Below are positions 8,043-16,258 of a stretch of 44,909 nucleotides of DNA, in pieces (position 1 is the stretch's first letter; each line of letters starts with the position of its first letter). The notes under the pieces were generated by a model, which saw only the letters and a program-made list of their open reading frames with translations, made no database searches and had not been told where the DNA came from. The DNA is taken from contig CAYXNS010000019.1 in NCBI GenBank assembly GCA_964466315.1, forward strand, positions 1 to 44,909, read 5' to 3'. The translations under genes and the position numbers were made by a program. The DNA is from SMWC01 sp964466315. Lineage in GTDB: Bacteria; Pseudomonadota; Gammaproteobacteria; Steroidobacterales; Rariloculaceae.

Positions 8043-9826
8043 GTAAGGACTACGAGTTCGTCGACCACAGCTACGATGTCGTTGTCATCGGTGCGGGCGG
8101 TGCGGGTCTGAGAGCAACCCTAGGCCTCGCCGAACAGGGTCTGTCGACCGCGTGCATTTCGAAGGTTTTCCCGACGCGCAGCCATACCGTTGCAGCGCAG
8201 GGTGGTATCAGCGCGGCGCTCGGGAATATGGGCGAGGACGATTGGCGCTGGCACATGTATGACACGGTCAAGGGCTCGGACTGGCTCGGTGATCAGGATG
8301 CCATCGCATATATGTGCAAAGTTGCGCCCGCGTCCGTCCTGGAACTTGAGCGCTATGGCGTGCCATTTTCGCGCACGGAAGACGGGCGCATCTATCAGCG
8401 TTCGTTCGGCGGCATGACCACGCACTTTGGTGAAGGAACGGCACAACGAACCTGTGCCGCCGCGGATCGTACCGGCCATGCGATGCTACACACGCTCTAC
8501 CAGCAATCTCTAAAGCAGAACGCGGAGTTCTATATCGAGTACTTCGCAATCGATCTCATCATGGAGGATGGCGCGTGCCGTGGTGTCGTCGCCCTGGATC
8601 TAGCAGAGGGACGCCTGCATCGCTTCCGTTGTCAGACCGTAATACTTGCGACGGGCGGGTACGGCCGCGCGTATTTCTCCTGCACCTCCGCACACATCTG
8701 TACGGGCGACGGTAATGCGATGGTGCTTCGAGCCGGCCTGCCGTTGCAGGATCTCGAATTCGTGCAATTTCATCCCACGGGGATCTACGGCCCCGGAATG
8801 CTCATTACCGAAGGTGTGCGCGGCGAGGGCGGGTATCTGACGAACTCCGACGGAGAGCGCTTTATGGAGCGCTACGCCCCAAATGCTAAGGATCTGGCGT
8901 CGCGCGACGTCGTCAGTCGGTCGATCACTATCGAGATTCGTGAGGGCCGGGGCGTAGGTGCCGAGAAGGACCATGTCCACCTGCATCTGGAGCACCTGGG
9001 CACGGATGTCATCGAGGAACGCCTGCCGGGAATAGCCGAGACCACGAAGATCTTCGCGGGGGTCGATGTCACGAAGGACCCGGTACCGGTCCTACCGACG
9101 GTCCACTACAACATGGGCGGCGTACCGACCAACTACCATGGCGAGGCCGTCACCGCGAATGCCGCTGGAGAGGAGCAGATTGTCCCGGGGCTCATGGCGG
9201 TCGGAGAAGCAGGCTGCGTCTCGGTCCACGGCGCCAACCGGCTCGGGTCGAACTCTTTGATCGATCTGGTCGTATTCGGCCGTGCGGCCGCTCTCAGGTG
9301 CGGGGAACTCATTACTCCGGGAGACGGGCAGCGGCCGCTCGCCAGGGGCGCGGGCGAGGAAGTGGTAGCGCGTGTGGACAGGCTGAGAAACGCGAGCGGC
9401 TCCGCTTCGACGGCACAGATACGCTTGGCGATGCAACGGACCATGCAGAATCACGCGGCCGTATTCCGCACAGGCGAGTCGTTACAGGAGGGTATCGATG
9501 CGCTGGAGCCGACTTTCGCCTCGTTCGCCGACGTGTCCGTCGCGGACCGATCGCTGATCTGGAATACGGACCTCGTTGAAACTATGGAACTCGAGAACTT
9601 GCTGTCGCAGGCAATGGGAACCATCAAGTCTGCCGCATACCGGACGGAGAGCCGGGGAGCGCAGGCCCGCGAGGACTATCCGGAGCGCGACGATGACAAC
9701 TGGCTCAAACACACCCTGGTATGGGTAGGCGATGACGGGGATGTACGTTTCGGCGATCGGGCCGTGCAAATGGACACGCTCACCGACGAAGTCGACGCGA
9801 TTCCACCTAAGGCGCGGACATACTAG
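8039..9826 (+). CDS. sdhA: Succinate dehydrogenase flavoprotein subunit
   Basis: Catalytic subunit oxidising succinate to fumarate, with covalently bound FAD. The 595-aa sequence starts with the dinucleotide-binding VVIGAGGAGLRA. The His of SHTVAAQGGISAAL is the conserved site of covalent FAD attachment. Substrate-site elements include HPTGIYGPG, the GVRGEGGYLTN loop, ERYAPNAKDLASRDVVSRS with the proton-shuttling Arg, and GANRLGSNSL near the C-terminal part of the FAD domain. The start ATG overlaps the sdhD stop by 4 bp. SdhE, encoded downstream, and the SdhAF4-like protein, encoded upstream, would both act on this subunit. Confidence 0.97.
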   Translation: MSKDYEFVDHSYDVVVIGAGGAGLRATLGLAEQGLSTACISKVFPTRSHTVAAQGGISAALGNMGEDDWRWHMYDTVKGSDWLGDQDAIAYMCKVAPASVLELERYGVPFSRTEDGRIYQRSFGGMTTHFGEGTAQRTCAAADRTGHAMLHTLYQQSLKQNAEFYIEYFAIDLIMEDGACRGVVALDLAEGRLHRFRCQTVILATGGYGRAYFSCTSAHICTGDGNAMVLRAGLPLQDLEFVQFHPTGIYGPGMLITEGVRGEGGYLTNSDGERFMERYAPNAKDLASRDVVSRSITIEIREGRGVGAEKDHVHLHLEHLGTDVIEERLPGIAETTKIFAGVDVTKDPVPVLPTVHYNMGGVPTNYHGEAVTANAAGEEQIVPGLMAVGEAGCVSVHGANRLGSNSLIDLVVFGRAAALRCGELITPGDGQRPLARGAGEEVVARVDRLRNASGSASTAQIRLAMQRTMQNHAAVFRTGESLQEGIDALEPTFASFADVSVADRSLIWNTDLVETMELENLLSQAMGTIKSAAYRTESRGAQAREDYPERDDDNWLKHTLVWVGDDGDVRFGDRAVQMDTLTDEVDAIPPKARTY

Positions 9827-9885
9827 TGCCCTGCAAGGATGACAGCCGAATTTCCCAGTGATGATTGAAAAGCAGAGGGTATCGA

Positions 9886-10668
9886 ATGGCTAAGTTCAGT
9901 CTTCCGGCAAACTCCAAGGTAAAGCAGGGCCAGGCCTACCCTGCGGCCGAAGACGCGAAGACCAATCGCGAGTTCGTGGTGTATCGCTACGACCCGACGA
10001 GCGGCGAGAACCCGAAGCTCGATTCCTATCAGGTCGATATGGATTACTGTGGGCCGATGGTACTCGATGCCCTCATCAAGATTAAGAATGAGATCGATCC
10101 GACGCTCACGTTCCGCCGCTCATGCCGCGAGGGCATCTGTGGATCCTGCGCCATGAACATCGACGGCGCGAACGCGCTGGCATGCCTGAAGTCGATCGAT
10201 GACGTAAGAGGCCCGGTCAAGATCTATCCGCTTCCGCATATGCCGGTCGTGAAGGATTTAGTCCCCGACCTGACGAACTTCTACGCGCAGTATGCATCCG
10301 TGAAGCCGTGGCTCGAGACTCGAACGCCGCCCCCGCCGGATCGAGAGCGACTGCAATCCAAGGAAGATCAGGAGAAGATTAACGGGCCGTCGGCCTGCAT
10401 TCTCTGCGCGTGTTGCTCCACGGCGTGCCCGAGCTACTGGTGGAACTCAGATCGCTATCTTGGGCCGGCAGCATTGCTGCAAGCCTATCGCTGGATCGTC
10501 GATAGCCGCGATGAGGCCACCGGGGAGCGGCTCGACGCATTGGAGGACCCGTTCAGACTATATCGTTGTCATACGATACTGAATTGCACGAGCGCCTGCC
10601 CCAAGGATCTGAATCCCGGTCGGGCGATCGCGGAGATCAAGAAGCTCATGGCCGAGCGGCGTCAGTAG
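9886..10668 (+). CDS. sdhB: Succinate dehydrogenase iron-sulfur subunit
   Basis: Carries electrons from FAD to quinone through three Fe-S clusters. The 260-aa product has the [2Fe-2S] ligands in SCREGICGSCAMNIDGANALAC and the [4Fe-4S]/[3Fe-4S] ligands in CILCACCSTACPSYWW and CHTILNCTSACPKDLNPG. I choose the ATG at 9886 because an AGAGGG ribosome binding site precedes it at normal spacing and MAKFSLPANS is a natural N-terminus; the longer reading from a TTG at 9865 would swallow that site. It follows sdhA after 59 bp and ends the structural genes of the operon. Confidence 0.96.
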   Translation: MAKFSLPANSKVKQGQAYPAAEDAKTNREFVVYRYDPTSGENPKLDSYQVDMDYCGPMVLDALIKIKNEIDPTLTFRRSCREGICGSCAMNIDGANALACLKSIDDVRGPVKIYPLPHMPVVKDLVPDLTNFYAQYASVKPWLETRTPPPPDRERLQSKEDQEKINGPSACILCACCSTACPSYWWNSDRYLGPAALLQAYRWIVDSRDEATGERLDALEDPFRLYRCHTILNCTSACPKDLNPGRAIAEIKKLMAERRQ

Positions 10669-10700
10669 TGCGCCGTTGGACAGGGCACTAGCCGAAAAAT

Positions 10701-10952
10701 ATGCCCGACGAAGTCGCTAAGCTACGCTGGCGCTGTCGACGAGGAATGCGGGAGCTGGACGCGATACTGGCGAGCTTTCTTCGCACCTCGTACGGTTCCT
10801 TGTCGGCCGACGATAAGGCCAGATTTCAGGCGCTTCTGGAACTTCCCGACCCGGACTTGCATGCTTACCTTCTCGGGAGGTATGACGCCGTCGACCCCAC
10901 TCTCGAACGATTACTCGACCGAATCAGGTCGGACTTCCACGCTTCGGCCTAA
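10701..10952 (+). CDS. sdhE: FAD assembly factor SdhE (CptB/YgfY family)
   Basis: Small (83 aa) cytoplasmic all-helical factor promoting covalent flavinylation of SdhA. The defining R-G-M-x-E motif is present as RRGMRELD at residues 13-20, and the length and C-terminal LLGRYDAVDPTLERLLDRIR pattern match the family. It begins 32 bp after sdhB. The placement behind sdhB makes an sdhCDAB-sdhE unit. The downstream position is occupied by the remnant of ygfX, its usual partner gene. Confidence 0.93.
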   Translation: MPDEVAKLRWRCRRGMRELDAILASFLRTSYGSLSADDKARFQALLELPDPDLHAYLLGRYDAVDPTLERLLDRIRSDFHASA

Positions 10953-11233
10953 GCCCTCCCGGTTGCTTCGCGGGTGGTGGTGGATACTGCACGGTGTAGC
11001 TGCGGCAGGTTGCATCGAGCTTCCGCTCACGTGGGTAAGCCATTGCATGCTTCTGGTCGCTGTGGCCGGGAACGAGGCACTCGAGCTGGTGGATCCGGCT
11101 GGTGCTCGTCGCCGGAAGAGGCGCGATTCGGGTTCTGCTGCTCTACGATCAGCTCGACAGACAGGAATGGCGGGCTCTGCAGGCCGCTATTCGCAGGCGG
11201 CCGCCACTTCCCGGCGACGTTTTAGCGCCGTAA
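10882..11233 (+). pseudogene. ygfX: Decayed ygfX (cptA) remnant, split between two frames
   Basis: YgfX is a small two-helix inner-membrane protein usually encoded right after sdhE. Here the N-terminal half (RPKPSRLLRGWWWILHGVAA and a second hydrophobic helix near TWVSHCMLLVAVAG) lies in the frame of base 10951, while a YgfX-like C-terminus (SWWIRLVLVAGRG, then AIRVLLLYDQLDRQEWRALQ, ending in TAA at 11231-11233) lies in the next frame. Stops in that second frame at 10997-10999 and 11036-11038 exclude it as one ORF, so a frame change at about 11060-11090 is required. Roughly 25 residues of the central region of the family also seem to be missing, suggesting a deletion rather than a single sequencing error. 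The start (ATG 10882, inside sdhE) is a guess. Confidence 0.65.
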
Positions 11234-11369
11234 ACGGCCTTTTTTCCCTGGACTGTCAACCCGCGATGAGCCGCTTACGCTGTTAGAATACTTAATTAAG
11301 TTGAATTCGGTCACAGATAGCCCCTCGGGACGGTCTACTTCCCCGAATTTACAGAACTTTTGGTGCTAT

Positions 11370-11990
11370 ATGGGGTCTATCGAAAAGGATATCGCTGCGT
11401 CCACGGCAGCACGCCCGCCTAGCGAGCGTGCGGTCGATCTCGCATTGATTAAGCGGGTGCAGCGGGGTGACAGGTCGGCGTTTGACCTGTTGGTGATCAA
11501 ATATCAGCACAAGATTATCAAGCTGATAATGAGATACGTGAGAGATCCGTCCGAAGCGCTCGATGTAGCTCAAGAAGCCTTCCTCAAAGCTTATCGTGCG
11601 GCACCATCGTTTCGCGGCGACAGCGCTTTCTATACATGGCTTTATCGAATAGCGATCAATACGGCAAAGAACCACCTGGTAGCCGCGGGACGGCGTCCCG
11701 CGTACTATGATTTGGATCTGCAGGATCCGGAGCAGTATGAAGTCTTCGCCAAGCTCAAGGATCTGGATACCCCGGAGGGGCTGACGCTGTCTGAGGAGCT
11801 TCGCCAGACCGTCAATCGGGCGATTCATGACTTGCCTGAAGATCTGCGAACCACCATCCTTCTACGAGAGATCGAGGGGATGAGCTACGAGGAGATTGCA
11901 CAGACAATGGAGTGCCCGGTAGGAACGGTCCGGTCACGGATATTCAGGGCGCGCGAGTCGATCGATAAACGCATCAGTCCATTATTGTAG
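11370..11990 (+). CDS. rpoE: RNA polymerase sigma factor RpoE (sigma-E/AlgU)
   Basis: ECF sigma factor directing the envelope stress response. Sigma-2 region: RVQRGDRSAFDLLVIKYQHK through DVAQEAFLKAYRAAPSFRGD and the FYTWLYRIAINTAKNHLVA segment; sigma-4 region: LPEDLRTTILLREIEGMSYE and CPVGTVRSRIFRARE, which is nearly identical to E. coli RpoE. The ATG at 11370 gives 206 aa, still about 15 residues longer at the N-terminus than E. coli; a TTG at 11301 would add another 23 unlikely residues. No good ribosome binding site marks either. It heads rpoE-rseA-rseB-rseC; rseA follows after 13 bp. A sigma-E-like promoter pattern overlaps the start region, so the true start may be later. Confidence 0.94.
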   Translation: MGSIEKDIAASTAARPPSERAVDLALIKRVQRGDRSAFDLLVIKYQHKIIKLIMRYVRDPSEALDVAQEAFLKAYRAAPSFRGDSAFYTWLYRIAINTAKNHLVAAGRRPAYYDLDLQDPEQYEVFAKLKDLDTPEGLTLSEELRQTVNRAIHDLPEDLRTTILLREIEGMSYEEIAQTMECPVGTVRSRIFRARESIDKRISPLL

Positions 11991-12003
11991 TTAGAGATTG
12001 AAA

Positions 12004-12615
12004 ATGTCAGGAAAGATCGAGGATCAAATATCCGCCTTCACCGACGACGAACTCTCCGCAGAGGAGTGCGAGTTCCTCGTACGGCGGTTGGAGCGCGATC
12101 CCGAATCCCGTGAGAAGGTCCTGCGCTATGCTGCAATAGGCTCCGCCATACGCGGCGATATGCTCAGCCCCGACCCGGATATTCTGCGGAATCGGCTGCA
12201 TCAGACCCTGGAGGGGGTCAGTTTGGTTCCGGCGGCGCGAACGGAAGCGCCGGGTTGGGCTGTGCGCATGCTTCGGCCCCTGTTAGGAGCGGGTATCGCA
12301 GCGGCCGCGGCCGTCGTGGGGCTTCTGGCGCTGTATAACCCGGCTCAGGTCGGTCCGGGTGACGTGGCGCCGACCCTCGGTGCACAGCAGATAACCACTC
12401 CGGGCAGCCAGGCGGCCAGTTATGTCGTTCCGCAGGAAACCCCTATCACGCTCGGCGTGGTTGAGCCGATAATCCAGCCACCGGCCCGCCTTACGAACTA
12501 TCTGGTTCGGCACGGCCAATACGCGATCGGCATCGGACGCACATCGATCCATTCGAATGTCATCAGCGGCCAGGACACGCAGATTGCTGTCAACCCCGAG
12601 CCTGTGGTGGAGTAG
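12004..12615 (+). CDS. rseA: Sigma-E anti-sigma factor RseA (MucA)
   Basis: Single-pass inner-membrane anti-sigma factor that holds RpoE inactive until proteolysis by DegS and RseP. The cytoplasmic N-terminal domain shows the family pattern QISAFTDDELSAEECEFLVR followed by YAAIGSAIRGD. A membrane helix follows at about residues 95-115 (LLGAGIAAAAAVVGLLALYN), then a periplasmic part of about 90 residues. The ATG at 12004 is chosen over a TTG two codons earlier because an AGAG ribosome binding site precedes it. It is 13 bp after rpoE and 3 bp before rseB. Confidence 0.9.
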   Translation: MSGKIEDQISAFTDDELSAEECEFLVRRLERDPESREKVLRYAAIGSAIRGDMLSPDPDILRNRLHQTLEGVSLVPAARTEAPGWAVRMLRPLLGAGIAAAAAVVGLLALYNPAQVGPGDVAPTLGAQQITTPGSQAASYVVPQETPITLGVVEPIIQPPARLTNYLVRHGQYAIGIGRTSIHSNVISGQDTQIAVNPEPVVE

Positions 12616-12618
12616 ATC

Positions 12619-13581
12619 ATGGTGCGTCGGGGGTTGATTTATCTTCTCGGGTGGTTCGCCGTCTGTCTGACGACGTCGACGGCCACTGCTCAGGATGCGC
12701 AGAGTTGGCTGTCGCGGATGAATCATGCCGTCGAAGAGTTGAGCTATCAGGGCACGTTTCTGCACATGCAGGGCGGTAATGCCGAGACGCTCCAAATTAC
12801 GCATCTCAACGAAGACGGACGCGTCAGTGAACGTATTATTGCGCTGGATGGTGTTGCGCGCGAGATCATCCGTCATGAGGACGAAGTGCAGTGCATTTTT
12901 CCGGATCGACAGGCCGTTCTGCTGGAGGAACGGCGGGACGTGAGTCCGTTGGTCTCGGCGCTACCGAGCTATTCCGACGAACTGCTTCGCCATTACGAAT
13001 TTACCCTCCTCGAGAGCGCCCGAGTCGTCCAGCGTCAGACGCAGATCGTCAGCATCAAGCCGAAAGATGGCTTTCGCTACGGCTACACGCTGTGGCTCGA
13101 TCAGGATACGGCGATGCCGCTGAAGTCGCAGCTCGTGGACGACCAGGGCAATATCCTGGAGCAGATTCTGTTCGCTCAACTCGACATCTCGGATTCCATC
13201 CCGAGGTCGGCGTTGGAGCCTTCTATAAACATCGAGGGGTTTAGAACTTTCCGGCCGCGTGTCGCGGCAGAGCAGACGGAAGACAACCTTCATCTGCGCG
13301 CCGCAAGCGTTCCCGAGGGGTTCAAGCTCTTCGTGGAAACGAGTAGACCGATCGCCGGGTCCCAGTATCCCGTCGAGCACCTCGTCTATTCTGACGGTCT
13401 CGCTATCGTATCTGTGTTTATCGAGGATCCGAAGAGCGAGCCCGATGTCGTAGAGGGTCACTCCCGTGTCGGTACCGCAAACGCATTCTCCCTTAGTGTC
13501 AGTGGGCGTAAGGTCACTGCTGTAGGCGAAGTGCCGAGGCGAACCGTCGAAACGATCGCAACCTCTCTCAGAGCGCAGTAA
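12619..13581 (+). CDS. rseB: Sigma-E regulatory protein RseB (MucB)
   Basis: Periplasmic protein that binds RseA and shields it from DegS, and senses mislocalised lipoprotein or LPS. The 320-aa product starts with a signal peptide (IYLLGWFAVCLTTSTATAQ, cleavage probably after TATA or TATAQ). The N-terminal LolA-like domain follows (SWLSRMNHAVEELSYQGTFL, a strong family match), then the smaller C-terminal domain (about 220-320) that contacts RseA. It lies 3 bp after rseA in the same operon. Confidence 0.93.
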   Translation: MVRRGLIYLLGWFAVCLTTSTATAQDAQSWLSRMNHAVEELSYQGTFLHMQGGNAETLQITHLNEDGRVSERIIALDGVAREIIRHEDEVQCIFPDRQAVLLEERRDVSPLVSALPSYSDELLRHYEFTLLESARVVQRQTQIVSIKPKDGFRYGYTLWLDQDTAMPLKSQLVDDQGNILEQILFAQLDISDSIPRSALEPSINIEGFRTFRPRVAAEQTEDNLHLRAASVPEGFKLFVETSRPIAGSQYPVEHLVYSDGLAIVSVFIEDPKSEPDVVEGHSRVGTANAFSLSVSGRKVTAVGEVPRRTVETIATSLRAQ

Positions 13582-13641
13582 TCGAGTACTGCGCGCGGCG
13601 TTTCATCTCTAAATTTCAACCTCATGAGATCCGAGGAGTGC

Positions 13642-14055
13642 ATGACAACGCGGGCTCGAGTCCGTGAGATCCACTCCAACGGTCTCGTAGACGTTGAGTT
13701 TCCCCCGGCGGCCCGGTGTCGAGGCTGTGAGGGTTCCTGTACCTGGTTCCGTAAGCCTGTCGACAGCCCGCTTCGGCTTCGAGCTGCCTCCCGGCTGGTG
13801 GTCGGTCAGACCGTTAGGGTGTCGCTACCGGCTCGTTACGTCCTATTCGGTGCAATTCTTCTGCACGGTTTTCCCTGGGCGATGCTGTTAGTCGGTGCCC
13901 TGGCAGGCGCATACGTGGGAGATAACGATCTGAGTTGCCTGAGCGGCGCACTGCTCGGTCTGATCGGCGCCTCCGTCCTCGTACCGGGATGGCAGCGTAA
14001 GCTCGAGTCTGCGACGGCGGAGAGACTCGAGGTGATTCCGATTCCGGGCCCGTGA
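13642..14055 (+). CDS. rseC: SoxR-reducing system / sigma-E regulator protein RseC (MucC)
   Basis: Inner-membrane protein of the RseC/MucC family, 137 aa. The N-terminal cytoplasmic part has the Cys cluster CRGCEGSC typical of the family, followed by two membrane helices (about 70-115). RseC proteins are linked to sigma-E activity and to reduction of SoxR; the biochemical role is not settled. The ATG at 13642 is chosen because GAGGAG lies five bases upstream; an ATG at 13624 lies ahead of that site. The stop overlaps the GTG of the next gene (GTGA). Confidence 0.88.
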   Translation: MTTRARVREIHSNGLVDVEFPPAARCRGCEGSCTWFRKPVDSPLRLRAASRLVVGQTVRVSLPARYVLFGAILLHGFPWAMLLVGALAGAYVGDNDLSCLSGALLGLIGASVLVPGWQRKLESATAERLEVIPIPGP

Positions 14056-14288
14056 AGACGTTGAATCTGTACAGTCGACCGGGATGCCACCTCTGCGACG
14101 AACTCGCTCGAGAACTGGTTCCCATGCTTCGGGGTAGAGCGGATGTTCGGATCGTAAACATCGACGGTGATCGCGACTTGAAGAAGCTCTATGGGTTGAG
14201 AATCCCCGTACTCACTGCCGCCGGGCAGGAACTGTCGGAGTACCCACTGGACGTCGAGGCCGTTGAGGCCTATCTGGTTTCGGTTTAG
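14052..14288 (+). CDS. Glutaredoxin-like protein (DUF836 family)
   Basis: Short (78 aa) thioredoxin-fold protein with a CHLC dithiol motif near the N-terminus (LYSRPGCHLCDELA) and the cis-Pro region RIPVLTAAG, the layout of the glutaredoxin-like DUF836 family. It probably acts as a small cytoplasmic thiol-disulfide protein; no substrate can be inferred. It starts with GTG overlapping the rseC stop by 4 bp and is the last gene of the sigma-E operon. Its position next to a Cys-cluster protein (RseC) is suggestive but not proof of a functional link. A strong terminator follows after 33 bp. Confidence 0.8.
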   Translation: MKTLNLYSRPGCHLCDELARELVPMLRGRADVRIVNIDGDRDLKKLYGLRIPVLTAAGQELSEYPLDVEAVEAYLVSV

Positions 14289-14314
14289 CCTACATCTCGG
14301 GATTGGCGCTCGGG

Positions 14315-14320
14315 TATAAT
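14315..14320 (+). promoter_or_regulatory. Candidate -10 element in front of lepA
   Basis: A perfect TATAAT lies one base before the left arm of the terminator hairpin. No recognisable -35 hexamer is present at 16-18 bases. If used, transcription would begin at about 14326-14328, inside the left arm of the hairpin. Confidence 0.4.
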
Positions 14321-14321
14321 G

Positions 14322-14360
14322 CAACAAAAGGGACCCGGCCCCTTTTGTTGTTTTTTTCTT
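14322..14360 (+). terminator. Rho-independent terminator after the rpoE operon
   Basis: An 11-bp perfect stem, CAACAAAAGGG (14322-14332) pairing with CCCTTTTGTTG (14340-14350), with a 7-base loop, is followed directly by a T-run (14351-14360, TTTTTTTCTT). It closes the rpoE-rseABC-glutaredoxin unit before lepA. Confidence 0.93.
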
Positions 14361-14418
14361 ACTCAATATCAGCCATACATCACGAATGGTCACGTCGGTA
14401 GATGCTGTCCTCAGTCCT

Positions 14419-16212
14419 ATGAATCGGACTAGAAATTTCTCGATCATCGCCCATATCGATCATGGGAAATCGACTCTCGCGGATCGTCTAATCCAGATCT
14501 GTGGGGGCTTGAGTGAGCGGGAAATGGCCGATCAGGTTCTGGATTCCATGGATCTGGAGCGGGAAAGAGGGATCACGATCAAGGCGCAGAGCGTCTCCTT
14601 GAACTACGAGGCAGATGACGGCCATACCTATCAGCTCAATCTGATCGACACCCCCGGACATGTGGACTTCGCTTACGAGGTCTCACGCTCACTAGCAGCT
14701 TGTGAAGCAGCGTTACTCGTCGTCGACGCCGCGCAGGGTGTTGAGGCACAAAGTGTCGCGAATTGTTATACAGCGATCGAGCAGGGCATCGAAGTCCTGC
14801 CGGTAATCAACAAGATCGATCTTCCTGCGGCCGACACACAGAAAGTCATCCAGGAGATCGAAGAGATCATCGGCGTCGAAGCGCAGGATGCACTGCTGAT
14901 CAGCGCGAAGACCGGTGTCGGCGTCAAGGATTTGCTGGAGCGAATAATCACTGCCGTTCCGGCCCCTCAGGGCAGCGTCGAAGCGCCGTTGCAGGCGTTG
15001 ATTATCGATTCCTGGTTCGATGCCTACGTCGGCGTTGTCTCGCTGGTCAAGGTCATCAACGGTACGCTGACTCGCGGGAAGCGGATCGAGATTCTCTCGA
15101 CGCAGCGGCGCTATACGGCAGACCGCCTGGGTGTCTTTTCGCCGAAGATGAGCGATCGGGAAGCCTTGAGTGCGGGCGAAGTCGGCTACGTCATAGCCGG
15201 GATAAAGGAGATCAATGGTGCGCCGGTGGGCGACACCATTCGTGATACCGGCGCGATCGATACGTTGCCACTTCCAGGATTCGAACGCGTCCAGCCAAGA
15301 GTATTCGCCGGGTTATTTCCGATCGTATCTGATGATTATGAAGCGTTTCGGGAAGCCTTGGAGAAGCTTAGACTGAATGACGCTGCGCTGCACTTCGAGC
15401 CGGAAGGCAGCGCAGCGTTGGGGTTCGGATTCCGTTGCGGTTTTCTAGGCATGTTGCATCTGGAGATCGTCCAGGAACGATTGGAGCGCGAGTATGGCTT
15501 GGAACTGATCTCGACGGCGCCGACGGTCGTCTACGAGATCCGTACGACGGATGGTGAGGTTTCGAGGATAGACAATCCCGCGCAACTTCCCGATCGGGGC
15601 CAAATCGACGAAGTCCGCGAACCTGTCATTCTCGCGACACTTCTCTTACCACAGGAACACGTCGGTGCCGTGATAAAGCTTTGTGTAGAGAAGCGCGGTG
15701 TGCAGAAACGGCTGCAGTATCTTGGCAATCAAGTTTCGATCGATTATGAACTTCCACTGACGGAGATAGTGCTTGATTTCTTCGACCGGCTGAAATCCGT
15801 TAGTCGCGGATACGCATCCTTCGATTATCAATTTCTGCGCTTCGAGCCTGCCGATCTGGTAAAAATGGATATCATGATTAACAAGGATCGGGTCGATGTG
15901 ATGTCCGTCATCGTGCACCGGTCTCTAGCGGAAAGGCGTGGGCGTCAATTGGTGGAAACACTTCGCGAAGTCATCCCTCGGCAACAATTCGAAGTCGCGA
16001 TCCAGGCTGCTATCGGCGCTCAAGTCATCGCTCGAAGTAACGTCAAGGCGTTGCGTAAAGATGTAACGGCGAAACTTTACGGTGGGGATGTAACGCGCAA
16101 GCGTAAATTGCTCGAAAAGCAGAAAGCGGGCAAGCGCAGGATGAAGCAGCTCGGTACTGTCGAGATACCGCAGGAAGCGTTTCTTGCCGTGTTGCAGGGC
16201 GCTAAGAAATGA
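14419..16212 (+). CDS. lepA: Elongation factor 4 (LepA), ribosome-associated GTPase
   Basis: Translational GTPase with EF-G-like domains that acts on the ribosome, probably in initiation or back-translocation under stress. Motifs: G1 AHIDHGKST, G2 region with RERGITIKAQSV, G3 DTPGHVDF, G4 NKIDL, G5 SAKTGVG; the LepA-specific C-terminal domain ends in KRKLLEKQKAGKRRMKQLG. I choose the ATG at 14419 (597 aa; E. coli 599) because MNRTRNFSIIAHIDHGKST matches the family N-terminus; the ATG at 14386 would add 11 residues. Neither has a clear ribosome binding site. It precedes lepB as in E. coli. Confidence 0.96.
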   Translation: MNRTRNFSIIAHIDHGKSTLADRLIQICGGLSEREMADQVLDSMDLERERGITIKAQSVSLNYEADDGHTYQLNLIDTPGHVDFAYEVSRSLAACEAALLVVDAAQGVEAQSVANCYTAIEQGIEVLPVINKIDLPAADTQKVIQEIEEIIGVEAQDALLISAKTGVGVKDLLERIITAVPAPQGSVEAPLQALIIDSWFDAYVGVVSLVKVINGTLTRGKRIEILSTQRRYTADRLGVFSPKMSDREALSAGEVGYVIAGIKEINGAPVGDTIRDTGAIDTLPLPGFERVQPRVFAGLFPIVSDDYEAFREALEKLRLNDAALHFEPEGSAALGFGFRCGFLGMLHLEIVQERLEREYGLELISTAPTVVYEIRTTDGEVSRIDNPAQLPDRGQIDEVREPVILATLLLPQEHVGAVIKLCVEKRGVQKRLQYLGNQVSIDYELPLTEIVLDFFDRLKSVSRGYASFDYQFLRFEPADLVKMDIMINKDRVDVMSVIVHRSLAERRGRQLVETLREVIPRQQFEVAIQAAIGAQVIARSNVKALRKDVTAKLYGGDVTRKRKLLEKQKAGKRRMKQLGTVEIPQEAFLAVLQGAKK

Positions 16213-16258
16213 CCAATACTCCGCAGCGGCTGAGGCGTTAGAGACAGGATAGAATCCG

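Noticed and set aside
10974..11225. 83-aa plus-strand ORF downstream of sdhE
   Set aside because: Third frame of the ygfX remnant; the YgfX-like sequence is found in the other two frames.
12283..12876. 197-aa minus-strand ORF over rseA-rseB
   Set aside because: Antisense shadow of conserved genes with Arg/His-rich composition.
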